A stretch of 64,000 bases of DNA from Streptomyces sp. NBRC 110028 (GCF_001417735.1 NZ_BBUZ01000026.1:62001-126000); one strand, 5' to 3'; positions 8,968 to 17,409 are shown, counted from the first letter of the stretch. A program made the numbers and translations. Notes: generated by a model from the letters alone, not told the origin.

Positions 8968-9131
8968 TGCCGCGTCAGCCAAGGTTCGCCCCGCTCGCCG
9001 CCCTGGCACGGCCATCTGCGGCGTTGCCGAATCGACCGAGTAGGCCCACTACGAGGCCGATCCGGCGCCTTGCAGCTGACCGCACCAGGACGCCTCGCTA
9101 CCGGGCAAACCCTGACTGACGCGGCACTAGC
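8963..9131. mobile_element. MITE-like element with 27-29 bp terminal inverted repeats at a CTAG site
   Basis: The ends are near-perfect inverted repeats: GCTAGTGCCGCGTCAG at 8963-8978 is exactly mirrored at 9116-9131, and complementarity continues to 8991/9103 with three mismatches. The interior (about 110 bp) has no coding capacity. CTAG occurs at both borders (8964-8967 and 9127-9130), consistent with a 4-bp target duplication as made by IS5-type transposases. Removing one copy restores a plain sequence in which TAG is the cholesterol oxidase stop. I see no transposase with matching ends in the window. Confidence 0.65.
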
Positions 9132-9199
9132 ACCGGACACCACACGAACGCCGGGACGCCCCGTACCGCGCCCCGGCGCATCACCTCATCCGCCCGGCG

Positions 9200-9427
9200 T
9201 CAGGTGCTCAGCAGGGAGTCGTCCTGGACGCGAGCGCCGGGGAGCCGGTGGCGGGCGGCGATCAGGGCGGTGTCCACATCCCGGGTCCCGGTGGCGACGC
9301 ACAGGGTGTAGGCGACGTCGTCCATGCGCTGCCGCACCTCCGGGCTGCCCACGTCGGCGTGCAGAGCGTGCAGGGTCTCGTAACTCTCGACGAGATTGCG
9401 CAACACGGCGGGGTGGGCCATCAGCAT
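9200..9427 (-). CDS. DUF5133 domain protein
   Basis: A 75-residue protein starting 'MLMAHPAVLRNLVESYETL', typical of the small DUF5133 family that is common in Streptomyces and has no known function. The rest ('RQRMDDVAYTLCVATGTRDVDTALIAARHRL') looks helical and soluble. A strong AGGAG ribosome site lies 8 nt before the ATG at 9427. No operon partner is evident: a decayed transporter lies upstream. Confidence 0.75.
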   Translation of the reverse strand: MLMAHPAVLRNLVESYETLHALHADVGSPEVRQRMDDVAYTLCVATGTRDVDTALIAARHRLPGARVQDDSLLST

Positions 9428-9532
9428 GGGGGCTCTCCTCGGGTGATGAGACTGCCGGAGATCGGCTGGTCGGGAATCCGTGTACCCGACACACGGGTCC
9501 CCATGCGCGGGAATCGCCGGGCCGCCGCGGGC

Positions 9533-9949
9533 TCAGGTCTCCGCGGGCGTGGCGGGCCTCCCGTCGGTGGCGGGCGCGGCCGCCTCGGCGGCGGCCGGAC
9601 GCTGCCCGGGGAGGAAGGCGGCGAGGACGAAGGCGAGGAGCGCTGCCCCGGCGCCGACGGCCATGACCACCCGGAAGCCGTTCTGGGCGGGGAGGGCGAC
9701 GGAGCCGAGCGTGATGGTCATCTCGGCCAGGACGACGCCCGCCACCGCGCTGGAGACCGAGGTGCCGATGGACCGCATCAGGGTGTTGAGGCTGTTGGCC
9801 GCGGCCGTCTCCGACACCGGCACGGCCGCCATGACGAGCGCGGGCATGGCGCCGTAGGCGAGCCCGACCCCGGCGCCGATGATGCCGGAGACGAGGACGA
9901 GGTGCCAGAGGGCGGACATCAGCGCGATGTTGAGCCCGTAGCCCGCGGC
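9533..9949 (-). pseudogene. C-terminal remnant of a DHA2-type MFS transporter
   Basis: The last ~135 residues of a drug:proton antiporter are preserved ('GLAYGAMPALVMAAVPVSETAAANSLNTLMRSIGTS' region, then one more helix and an Ala-rich tail). This corresponds to the final three or four helices of a 14-helix EmrB/QacA-like protein. The frame breaks at about position 9950, where similarity to MFS ends and unrelated sequence begins. The first two thirds are missing, so this is a truncated pseudogene. Confidence 0.7.
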
Positions 9950-10007
9950 TCCCCTTCAAGCACGACGGGTCGGTCTACGGCGTCTACGAACTGCCCGTGG
10001 CCTGGTG
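9950..10007 (+). pseudogene. Tail of an unidentified gene at a deletion junction
   Basis: On the plus strand a short frame reads 'FKHDGSVYGVYELPVAW' and stops with TGA at 10005-10007. It abuts exactly where the MFS remnant on the other strand ends, so two truncated genes meet head to head at about 9950. The family of this tail is not recognised. Confidence 0.3.
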
Positions 10008-10035
10008 ATCCGCCCCGGCCCGGGACATGCTGGAG

Positions 10036-10082
10036 CCTCCCGGCGGCGCGGCTTCGACCGCGTGGATCACGCCGCCGGGAGG
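10036..10082. terminator. 13-bp GC-rich inverted repeat downstream of gcl
   Basis: CCTCCCGGCGGCG (10036-10048) and CGCCGCCGGGAGG (10070-10082) are exact complements with a 21-nt loop, lying 34 bases past the gcl stop. It could terminate the gcl operon; there is no T-run, as is common in high-GC actinobacteria. Confidence 0.45.
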
Positions 10083-10115
10083 AGCTGTGGGGCGCCGGGC
10101 GATACCGCCCGGGGG

Positions 10116-11894
10116 TCACCCGAGGGCGGTGCGGACCGCCGTGGGTGCGTGCTCGGGGCTGGTGGCCAGCTCCTCGAACTCGTTGACGTTGTCGAGTTCG
10201 GTGCCCATGGACACGTTGGTGACGCGCTCCAGGATGATCTCGACGACGACCGGGACCCGGAATTCGGCCATCAGCTTCTTGGCCTCCTCCAGGGCGGGCG
10301 CGATGCGGTCGGGTTCGAAGACCCGGATGGCCTTGCAGCCGAGCCCTTCGGCCACCTTGACGTGGTCGACGCCGTAGCCGCCGACCTCGGGGGCGTTGAC
10401 GTTGTCGAAGGAGAGCTGGACGCAGTAGTCCATGTCGAAACCGCGCTGGGCCTGTCGGATCAGCCCCAGGTAGGCGTTGTTGACCACGACGTGCAGGTAG
10501 GGGATCTGGAACTGGGCCCCGACGGCGAGTTCTTCGATCATGAACTGGAAGTCGTAGTCGCCGGAGAGGGCGACCACGGAGGCGTCCGGGTCGGCGGTGG
10601 CCACGCCCAGCGCCGCCGGGACGGTCCAGCCCAGCGGCCCGGCCTGACCGGCGTTGATCCAGTGCCGGGGGCGGTAGACGTGCAGCATCTGCGCGGCCTG
10701 GATCTGGGAGAGGCCGATCGTGGAGACATAGCGGGTGTCCGGCCCGAACGCCCGGTTCATCTCCTCGTAGACCCGCTGCGGCTTGACCGGCACCTGATCG
10801 AAGTGGGTCTTGCGCAGCATCGAGCCCTTGCGCCGGCGGCAGCTGTCGGCCCAGTCGGCGCGGTCCGCGAGACGGCCGGCCGCCTTGAGTTCGTGTGCGG
10901 CCTCGACGAACAGCTCCAGCGCGGCCCGGGCGTCGGAGACAATGCCGTAGTCGGGCGCGAACACCCGCCCGATCTGGGTGGGCTCGATGTCGACGTGGAC
11001 GAAGGTCCGGCCCTGGGTGTAGGTGTCGACGCCGCCGGTGTGGCGGTTGGCCCAGCGGTTGCCGATGCCGAGGACGAAGTCCGACTCCAGCAGGGTGGCG
11101 TTGCCGTAGCGGTGCGAGGTCTGCAGGCCGACCATGCCCGCCATCAGCGGGTGGTCGTCCGGGATGGAGCCCCAGCCCATCAGCGTGGGCACCACCGGCA
11201 CCCCGGTCAGCTCGGCGAACTCCACCAGCAGGTCGGACGCGTCGGCGTTGAAGATGCCGCCGCCCGCGACCAGCAGCGGCCGCTCGGCCGCCTGGAGCAG
11301 GCCCATCGCCTTGTCGATCTGGGCCCGGGTCGCCGCGGGCTTGTGGACCGGCAGCGGCTCATAGGTGTCCGGGTCGAACTCGATCTCGGCCATCTGGACG
11401 TCGATGGGCAGGTCGATCAGGACCGGTCCGGGGCGGCCGGACCGCATCAGGTGGAACGCCTGCTGGAAGGCGCCCGGCACCTGGGCGGGCTCCAGCACGG
11501 TCATGGCCATCTTGGTCAGCGGCCTCGCGATCGAGGCGATGTCGACCGCCTGGAAGTCCTCCTTGTGCAGCTTGGCCACCGCCGCCTGGCCGGTGATGCA
11601 CAGGATCGGGATCGAATCGGCGCTCGCCGAGTACAGGCCGGTGATCATGTCGGTGCCCGCGGGGCCGCTGGTGCCCACACAGACCCCGATGTTCCCCGCC
11701 TCCGCCCGGGTGTAGCCCTCGGCCATGTGCGAGGCGCCCTCGACATGCCGGGCCAGGACGTGGGTGAGGCCGCCGTTGCTGCGCATCGCGGCATAGAAGG
11801 GGTTGATCGCCGCGCCGGGGAGACCGAAGACGTGAGTGGTGCCCTCACGCTTCAGGATCTCCACCGCCGCCTGAGCCGCTGTCATACGCGCCAT
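10116..11894 (-). CDS. gcl: Glyoxylate carboligase
   Basis: A 592-residue ThDP-dependent enzyme (EC 4.1.1.47) that joins two glyoxylates to tartronate semialdehyde and CO2. The N-terminal PYR domain carries 'VLARHVEGASHMAEGY', where a valine replaces the catalytic Glu of most ThDP enzymes; this is the known hallmark of Gcl. The central domain and a C-terminal ThDP-binding region ('SGDYDFQFMIEELAVGAQF...NNAYLG', GD-x-x..N) follow. Length equals E. coli Gcl. AGGAG lies 8 nt before the ATG at 11894. It is the last gene of the malic enzyme-hyi-glxR-gcl operon, 26 nt after glxR. Confidence 0.95.
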   Translation of the reverse strand: MARMTAAQAAVEILKREGTTHVFGLPGAAINPFYAAMRSNGGLTHVLARHVEGASHMAEGYTRAEAGNIGVCVGTSGPAGTDMITGLYSASADSIPILCITGQAAVAKLHKEDFQAVDIASIARPLTKMAMTVLEPAQVPGAFQQAFHLMRSGRPGPVLIDLPIDVQMAEIEFDPDTYEPLPVHKPAATRAQIDKAMGLLQAAERPLLVAGGGIFNADASDLLVEFAELTGVPVVPTLMGWGSIPDDHPLMAGMVGLQTSHRYGNATLLESDFVLGIGNRWANRHTGGVDTYTQGRTFVHVDIEPTQIGRVFAPDYGIVSDARAALELFVEAAHELKAAGRLADRADWADSCRRRKGSMLRKTHFDQVPVKPQRVYEEMNRAFGPDTRYVSTIGLSQIQAAQMLHVYRPRHWINAGQAGPLGWTVPAALGVATADPDASVVALSGDYDFQFMIEELAVGAQFQIPYLHVVVNNAYLGLIRQAQRGFDMDYCVQLSFDNVNAPEVGGYGVDHVKVAEGLGCKAIRVFEPDRIAPALEEAKKLMAEFRVPVVVEIILERVTNVSMGTELDNVNEFEELATSPEHAPTAVRTALG

Positions 11895-11920
11895 GGGGTG
11901 TCTCCTGTGGTTCCGGGGGA

Positions 11921-12817
11921 TCAGTGGATGTCGCGGCCGGCCAGGCGCTCGACGCCGCGCAGCAGTGCGGAGTGGTCCAGGTCGCCGTCGCCGCAGGCGC
12001 GGGCGGAGGCGACCAGCTGGGCGACGACGGAGCCGACCGGCAGCGGTGCGCCGACCGCCCGGGCCGCGTCGGTGACGATGCCCATGTCCTTGTGGTGCAG
12101 GTCGATGCGGAAACCGGGCTGGAACGAACGGTTCAGCACCGCGTCCCGCTTGCGGGCCAGCACGGTCGAACCGGCCAGGCCGCCGCCCAGCACCTCCAGC
12201 GCGGCCTTGAGGTCCACCCCGGCGTTCTCCAGGAACACCACGGCCTCGGCCAGGGCCTCGAGGTGGACGGCGACCATCAGCTGGTTGGCGGCCTTGACCG
12301 TCTGGCCGGCGCCGTGCGGGCCGACGTGCACGATGGTGGTGCCCAGCGCCTCGAACACCGGCCCCGCGTCGGCGAAGTCGTCCGGCTCGCCGCCGACCAT
12401 GATGGACAGGACGCCCTCGATGGCACCCGCCTCGCCGCCGGAGACCGGGGCGTCCAGCGTGCGGACCCCCTTGGGCCGGGCGGCCGCCTCGACCTCCAGG
12501 GAGGTCTGCGGGGTGATGCTGCTCATGTCGATCAGCAGGGTGCCCGGCGCGGCGTGTTCCAGGACGCCGCCCTCGCCGAGGACGACCTCCTTCACCTGGG
12601 GGTCGGCCGGGACCATGGTGATGACGACCTCGGCATCGCCCACCGCCTGTGCGACGCTGTCCGCGCCGCGGCCACCGGCGGCGACGAGCGTGTCGACGGC
12701 CGCGCGGCTGCGGTTGTAGCCGGTGACGATGTGCCCGGCCTTGACCAGGTTGGCGGCCATCGGGCCGCCCATGATGCCCAGGCCGATGAAAGCGATCTTC
12801 CGCGGGGTGGCGGTCAT
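11921..12817 (-). CDS. glxR: 2-hydroxy-3-oxopropionate (tartronate semialdehyde) reductase
   Basis: A 298-residue beta-hydroxyacid dehydrogenase (EC 1.1.1.60) that reduces tartronate semialdehyde to D-glycerate. It has the Rossmann motif 'IAFIGLGIMGGPMAANLVKAGH' near the N-terminus, the substrate signature 'TLDAPVSGGEAGAIEG' (about 115-130) and the catalytic lysine in 'GQTVKAANQLMV' (about 170). A perfect AAGGAGGA ribosome site precedes the ATG at 12817. It acts directly on the product of the adjacent Gcl and of hydroxypyruvate isomerase. Confidence 0.93.
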   Translation of the reverse strand: MTATPRKIAFIGLGIMGGPMAANLVKAGHIVTGYNRSRAAVDTLVAAGGRGADSVAQAVGDAEVVITMVPADPQVKEVVLGEGGVLEHAAPGTLLIDMSSITPQTSLEVEAAARPKGVRTLDAPVSGGEAGAIEGVLSIMVGGEPDDFADAGPVFEALGTTIVHVGPHGAGQTVKAANQLMVAVHLEALAEAVVFLENAGVDLKAALEVLGGGLAGSTVLARKRDAVLNRSFQPGFRIDLHHKDMGIVTDAARAVGAPLPVGSVVAQLVASARACGDGDLDHSALLRGVERLAGRDIH

Positions 12818-12948
12818 GATTCCTCCTTAGTTCTTGAGGCTCGGTTCGCCTCCGGGGCGCCTCAGCCGGTGTCGACGGTCGACCCTGCTCGGCCCTTCGG
12901 CGCCGGCGCGCCCCTTCGGCTCACTCGCCGCTTGGTTACAGGCGAAGG

Positions 12949-13782
12949 TCAGGCGTGGGCGGTGCTGCCGCGCCGCTCGCGCGGGAGCCAGTCGAAGCTG
13001 TCGGCGCTCGGGCCCTGGGCCTTGTACTCCAGGCCCACCCAGCCGTCGTAGCCCGCCGCCTCGATCCCGGTGAGCAGCCCGTCGAGGTCCAGCCCGCCGC
13101 TGCCCGGCGCGCCCCTGCCGGGGGCGTCCGCGATCTGGACGTGGCCGATGCGCCTCGCGTGGGCGGCGATCACACCGGCCACGTCGTCACCGTTCACGGC
13201 CAGGTGGTACAGGTCGGCGAGGAAGCGGAGGTTGCGGGCGCCGGACGCGCGCTCCACCCGGTCGATGACCCCGATCGCGTCCGCCGCGGTGAGCAGCGGG
13301 TACGCGGGGGCGCCGCTGACCGGCTCCACCAGGACGGTGCCGCCGATGCGCCGCGCCGCCTCGGCCGCCAGCGCCAGGTTCTCGGCGGCCACGGCGTCCT
13401 GCTCCGCCGGGTCGGCGCCCTCGACGCGGTTGCCGTACAGGGCGTTGAACGCGCGGCAGCCCAGCTGTTCGCCGATCGCGACGGTCACCTCGATGTTGTC
13501 GCGGAACTCGGCGCTGCGGGCGGGCCAGGACACCAGGCCGCGGTCGCCGCCCGGCATGTCCCCGGCGAAGAAGTTCAGCCCGGTCAGCTGGACCCCGGCG
13601 TCCCGCACGGCCCGGACGAAGGCGTCGGCGTGCCGGTCCTCCGGCACCGCCACGGTGTGGGGCCACCAGAACTCGACCGCGTCGAACCCGGCGGCCTTCG
13701 CCGCGGCCGGGCGCTCCAGCAGCGGCAGCTCGGTGAAGAGGATCGACAGGTTGACCGTGTACGGCAGACGGTGGGTGCTCAT
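12949..13782 (-). CDS. hyi: Hydroxypyruvate isomerase
   Basis: A 277-residue xylose-isomerase-like TIM barrel (EC 5.3.1.22) that interconverts hydroxypyruvate and tartronate semialdehyde. The start 'YTVNLSILFTELPLLER' and metal-site segments 'VLVEPVSG' (Glu), 'FLADLYHLAVNGDD' (Asp, His), 'HVQIADAPGRG' and 'GYDGWVGLEYKAQG' (Glu) are those of Hyi. It sits between the malic enzyme gene and glxR in the glyoxylate operon. A 131-nt spacer separates it from glxR and contains no further gene. Start ATG at 13782. Confidence 0.92.
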   Translation of the reverse strand: MSTHRLPYTVNLSILFTELPLLERPAAAKAAGFDAVEFWWPHTVAVPEDRHADAFVRAVRDAGVQLTGLNFFAGDMPGGDRGLVSWPARSAEFRDNIEVTVAIGEQLGCRAFNALYGNRVEGADPAEQDAVAAENLALAAEAARRIGGTVLVEPVSGAPAYPLLTAADAIGVIDRVERASGARNLRFLADLYHLAVNGDDVAGVIAAHARRIGHVQIADAPGRGAPGSGGLDLDGLLTGIEAAGYDGWVGLEYKAQGPSADSFDWLPRERRGSTAHA

Positions 13783-13850
13783 TTCTCACATCCCGGGAAG
13801 TGGTGCGTGCAGGACTCGTAAGGAGGAACAGGGGGAAAGGGAGGAAAGGA

Positions 13851-15239
13851 TCAGGCCCCGGTGGAGCTCGCGTCCCGGACCGCCGCGGCGACCGCGGGCG
13901 CGACGTCCGGGTCGAAGACGCTGGGGACGATGTGTCCGGCGTGCAGCTCGGCGGGTGCCACCGTGTCGGCGATGGCGCGGGCCGCGGCGATGAGCATCGC
14001 GTCGGAGATCTCCCGGGCGCCCGCGTCGAGCAGTCCGCGGAAGATGCCGGGGAAGGCCAGGACGTTGTTGATCTGGTTGGGGTAGTCGCTGCGGCCGGTT
14101 GCGACGACGGTGGCGTGGCGCCGCGCCTGGACCGGATCGACCTCGGGGTCGGGGTTGGCCAGGGCGAACACGATCGCGTCGTGTGCCATCGCCGCCACGT
14201 CCTCGCCGCTCAGGATGTTGGGCGCGGACACGCCGATGAAGACGTCCGCGCCGCGCAGGGCGTCCGCCACGCCACCGGTGCGGTTTGCGGCGTTGGTGTC
14301 CTCCGCGAGCTGCCGGCGGGACGCGTCCAGTCCGGCCCGGTCGCGGTGGAGGACACCGGACCGGTCGCAGGCCACGATGTCGCCGGCGCCCTCGGCGGCC
14401 AGCAGCCGGATGATGGCGGTTCCCGCCGCGCCCACCCCGCTCACCACGATCGTCGTATCAGCGAGCTTCTTGCCGACCACGCGCAGGGCGTTGGTGAGGG
14501 CGGCGAGGACGACGACCGCGGTGCCGTGCTGGTCGTCGTGGAAGACGGGGATGTCCAGCTTTTCGCGCAGCCGCCGTTCGATCTCGAAGCAGCGCGGTGC
14601 GGAGATGTCCTCGAGGTTGACGCCTCCGTACACCGGGGCGATCAGCTCGACGGCCCGGACGATCTCGTCGGTGTCCTGGGTGTCCAGGCATACCGGCCAC
14701 GCGTCCACATCGGCGAACCGCTTGAACAGGGCGGCTTTGCCCTCCATGACGGGCAGGGCCGCCGCGGGGCCCAGGTTGCCCAGGCCGAGCACGGCCGATC
14801 CGTCGGTCACGACCGCGACGGTGTTGCGCTTCACGGTCAGGCGCCGGGCCTCTTCCGGGTCGGCGGCGATGGCCTGGCAGACGCGCGCGACTCCCGGTGT
14901 GTAGGCACGGGAGAGGTCGTCACGGCCGCGCAGCTCGACCCGGGGGCTGACCTCCAGCTTGCCGCCGATGTGCATGAGGAACGTGGCGTCGCCGACCGTG
15001 CGCACCGCCACCCCGTCGAGCGCCGCCACCGCGTCGGCGATCACCTTGATGTGGTCGCTGTCGACGGCGTCGCAGGTCAGGTCGACCACGATGTGGTCGG
15101 CGCCGGTCTCGACGACGTCGAGGGCGGTGAGCACGCCCCCGGCGTCGCCCACCGCCGCGGCCAGCCGCCGGGTGGCGGTGGTGTCGGCGGGGGCCTCCGC
15201 ACGCAGGGTGAGGGCGAATCCGGGACTCGGTGTGGGCAT
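13851..15239 (-). CDS. NAD-dependent malic enzyme with N-terminal ACT domain
   Basis: A 462-residue enzyme converting malate to pyruvate and CO2. An ACT-like regulatory domain occupies about residues 5-80 ('GFALTLRAEAP...VVDLTC'), then the malic N-domain ('SRAYTPGVARVCQAIA', 'VTDGSAVLGLGNLGP', the catalytic Lys in 'MEGKAALFK', metal ligands in 'GVNLEDISAPRCFEIE' and 'FHDDQHGTA') and the NAD-binding domain ('VVSGVGAAGTA'). ATG 15239 is chosen because GAGGT lies 7 nt upstream; an in-frame GTG at 15254 overlaps that site. As first gene of the operon it suggests that malate or pyruvate supply is tied to glyoxylate use. No malate synthase is adjacent. Confidence 0.9.
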   Translation of the reverse strand: MPTPSPGFALTLRAEAPADTTATRRLAAAVGDAGGVLTALDVVETGADHIVVDLTCDAVDSDHIKVIADAVAALDGVAVRTVGDATFLMHIGGKLEVSPRVELRGRDDLSRAYTPGVARVCQAIAADPEEARRLTVKRNTVAVVTDGSAVLGLGNLGPAAALPVMEGKAALFKRFADVDAWPVCLDTQDTDEIVRAVELIAPVYGGVNLEDISAPRCFEIERRLREKLDIPVFHDDQHGTAVVVLAALTNALRVVGKKLADTTIVVSGVGAAGTAIIRLLAAEGAGDIVACDRSGVLHRDRAGLDASRRQLAEDTNAANRTGGVADALRGADVFIGVSAPNILSGEDVAAMAHDAIVFALANPDPEVDPVQARRHATVVATGRSDYPNQINNVLAFPGIFRGLLDAGAREISDAMLIAAARAIADTVAPAELHAGHIVPSVFDPDVAPAVAAAVRDASSTGA

Positions 15240-15305
15240 GGGCTGACCTCGCACGTCGGGGCGCCTCTGAACGCCGGGCTGCTACGTCTCCACCACCCTG
15301 GTAAC

Positions 15306-15341
15306 TTCCACGATGCGGATAGTGGTTTTTGCTTAGTGGAA
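15306..15341. promoter_or_regulatory. Tandem palindromic operators upstream of the glyoxylate operon
   Basis: Two related imperfect palindromes of the form TTCCRC-N3-GYGGAA lie 66 nt upstream of the malic enzyme gene: TTCCACGATGCGGAT (15306-15320) and TTTTGCTTAGTGGAA (15327-15341). Their starts are 21 bp apart, two helical turns. A third, TTCCGCGAAGTGGAA, is at 15492. The GGAA/TTCC symmetry resembles IclR-type sites such as those controlling glyoxylate/allantoin genes in other bacteria; no IclR gene is in the window. Confidence 0.5.
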
Positions 15342-15491
15342 TAACAACCCTTGTGGTCCGTCGGTGTCAACCCCCCGGCGATGGTCGATGGTGATGCGTC
15401 CGCTTCAACGAGGTGTTTGATCGATCCACTGGGCGTGAAGCGTTGACATGGGTTCGCGGCCGACCTATACATCTCCCAGTCGAAAAAAGTT

Positions 15492-15506
15492 TTCCGCGAA
15501 GTGGAA
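15492..15506. promoter_or_regulatory. Third TTCCRC-N3-GYGGAA palindrome, before the transporter operon
   Basis: TTCCGCGAAGTGGAA is the best copy of the motif also found twice near the malic enzyme gene. It lies 153 nt upstream of the DUF3311 start, in the 420-base divergent intergenic region (15240-15659), which otherwise holds no gene. It links both transcription units to one regulator. Confidence 0.5.
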
Positions 15507-15659
15507 TGGCCTGGATCGGGGAGAGGTGACCACCCGTCCTGATGGGCCGAGCCGTCCCCCCGGTGGCATCGCCCCGGCGGGACCGTCCCACGCTCGTGTC
15601 ATCCCCAGAGGAGCCCCGCCCCGTCTGAGGAGTGCGGCCCGCCCCAGGAGGTTCTTGAC

Positions 15660-15860
15660 GTGAAACCCATCCATCTGCTCGGCGCGATCCCGTTCATCGG
15701 GATCCTCGGGGGGATCTTCTTCGTGAACCGGGTGACGCCCTATGTCCTCGGTATGCCGTTCATCCTCTTCTGGCTCGTCCTGTGGGTCGTCCTGATATCG
15801 GCGACCATGGCCGTGATCTACCGGCTCGACCCGGCCAACCGTGAGGAGACCACCTCGTGA
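15660..15860 (+). CDS. DUF3311 small membrane protein, symporter partner
   Basis: A 66-residue protein with two transmembrane helices ('LLGAIPFIGILGGIFFVNRV' and 'MPFILFWLVLWVVLISATMAVIY'). DUF3311 proteins are encoded immediately before sodium:solute symporters in many bacteria and are thought to be small accessory subunits. GTG 15660 is the start, 8 nt after a perfect AGGAGG. Its stop overlaps the start of the symporter (GTGA), implying translational coupling. Confidence 0.8.
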   Translation: MKPIHLLGAIPFIGILGGIFFVNRVTPYVLGMPFILFWLVLWVVLISATMAVIYRLDPANREETTS

Positions 15861-17350
15861 TCGCCCTCGCCGTCATCTTCGTCTTCCTCGCCGCCGCGCT
15901 GCTGCTGGGGCTGCGCGCCCGCCGCGGCAGGGACATGGACCTCGAACAGTGGTCGGTCGGCGGCCGCGGCTTCGGCACGATCTTCGTGTTCCTGCTGCTG
16001 GCCGGTGAGATCTACACGACCTTCACCTTCCTCGGCGCCTCGGGCTGGGCCTACGGCAAGGGCGCCCCGGCGTACTACATCCTCTGTTACGCCTCACTCG
16101 CCTACGTGCTGTCCTACTGGCTGCTCCCGGCCGTCTGGCGGTACGCCAAACAGCACCGGCTCATCTCCCAGTCCGACTTCTTCGTCGCCAAGTTCGACTC
16201 CCCGCTGCTCGGCGCCCTCGTGGCCCTCGTCGGCGTCATCGCGATGGTGCCGTACCTCGTCCTGCAGCTGAAGGGGCTCGGGATCATCGTGTCCGTCTCC
16301 TCCGACGGCCGCGTCCCCTCCCACTGGGCCATCGTGATCGGCACCATCGCCCTGACCGTCTACGTCACCATCTCGGGCATCCACGGTTCGGCGTGGACCG
16401 CCGTCATGAAGGACGTCACCATCCTCGCGGTCGTCCTGATCCTTGGCATCTACCTGCCGATCCACTACTTCGGCGGCTTCGAGGACATGTTCCGCGCGGT
16501 CGACAAGCACCAGGCGGGCTTCCTCACGCTGCCCACCAGCGGCATGAGCACCTCGTGGTTCGCCTCCACCGTGCTGCTCTCGGCGCTCGGCTTCTACATG
16601 TGGCCGCACACGTTCAGCGCCTCCTACAGCGCCCAGAACGAACGTGTCTTCCGCCGCAACGCCATCTTCATGCCGCTCTACCAGCTCATCCTGCTCTTCG
16701 TCTTCTTCGCCGGGTTCACCGCCATCCTCGTCGTGCCCGGCCTCAAGGGCGCCGACGCGGACCTGTCGCTGCTGCGCATCACCACCGCCACGTTCCCGCC
16801 GTGGTTCGTGGGCATCGTCGGCGGCGCGGGGCTGCTCACCGCGCTGGTCCCCGGGTCGCTGCTGCTGATGACCTCCGCGACCTGCCTGGCGAAGAACGTC
16901 TACCGCCTCGCCCGCCCGCGCAGCAGCGACAAGCAGGTGACCCGCCTGGCCCAGTGGCTGGTCCCCGCCCTCGCGCTGGTCTCCCTCTACTTCACCTTCA
17001 ACGGCGGCAGCTCCATCGTGTCCCTGCTGCTCATGGGCTACGCCCTGGTGACCCAGCTCTTCCCCGCCCTGCTCGCGAGCCTGGCCAAGCGTCAGCTGGT
17101 CAGCAAGCAGGGGGCGGCCGCGGGCATCGTGGTCGGAGTGGTCACGGTCGCCGCCATCACCCTCTCCGGTGCCACGGTCGGCAGCCTGCTGCCGGGATTC
17201 CCGCAGGCGATCAAGGATCTCAACGTGGGCGTCATCGCGCTGTTCCTCAACGTCGTGGTGATGGCGGCGGTCTCCGCCGCCACCCGCCCCGCGGGGCGCC
17301 CCAGCCCCGCCCCGCAGATCCAGCCCGAGGCCGCGGCCGGCGCCGGCTGA
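15857..17350 (+). CDS. Sodium:solute symporter (SSS family, MctP-like)
   Basis: A 497-residue transporter with about 13 helices. 'WSVGGRGFGTIFVFLLLAGEIYTTFTFLGASGWAYGKGAPAYY' in helices 1-2 and 'STVLLSALGFYMWPHTFSASYSAQNERVFRRNA' in the middle match the SSS family. This branch, with a DUF3311 partner, includes monocarboxylate permeases such as Rhizobium MctP. Divergence from the glyoxylate operon and the shared palindrome suggest that it imports glyoxylate, glycolate, pyruvate or a related acid; this is inference. Starts with GTG overlapping the DUF3311 stop. Confidence 0.87.
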   Translation: MIALAVIFVFLAAALLLGLRARRGRDMDLEQWSVGGRGFGTIFVFLLLAGEIYTTFTFLGASGWAYGKGAPAYYILCYASLAYVLSYWLLPAVWRYAKQHRLISQSDFFVAKFDSPLLGALVALVGVIAMVPYLVLQLKGLGIIVSVSSDGRVPSHWAIVIGTIALTVYVTISGIHGSAWTAVMKDVTILAVVLILGIYLPIHYFGGFEDMFRAVDKHQAGFLTLPTSGMSTSWFASTVLLSALGFYMWPHTFSASYSAQNERVFRRNAIFMPLYQLILLFVFFAGFTAILVVPGLKGADADLSLLRITTATFPPWFVGIVGGAGLLTALVPGSLLLMTSATCLAKNVYRLARPRSSDKQVTRLAQWLVPALALVSLYFTFNGGSSIVSLLLMGYALVTQLFPALLASLAKRQLVSKQGAAAGIVVGVVTVAAITLSGATVGSLLPGFPQAIKDLNVGVIALFLNVVVMAAVSAATRPAGRPSPAPQIQPEAAAGAG

Positions 17351-17356
17351 GCCACT

Positions 17357-17409
17357 TCGCCCACATGCCACCACCCCCGGCGCAGCCGGGGGTGGTGGCA
17401 TGTGGGCGA
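17357..17409 (+). terminator. Perfect 25-bp stem terminator after the symporter gene
   Basis: Positions 17357-17381 and 17385-17409 are exact complements around a GCA loop, 6 nt after the symporter stop. The stem is extremely stable and lacks a strong T-tract, like many actinobacterial terminators. It insulates the transporter operon from crtI, whose start is 110 nt further on. Confidence 0.8.

Noticed and set aside
10005..12719. 904-codon open frame on the plus strand over gcl and glxR
   Set aside because: Mirror of gcl/glxR in the opposite strand, with no motifs of its own.
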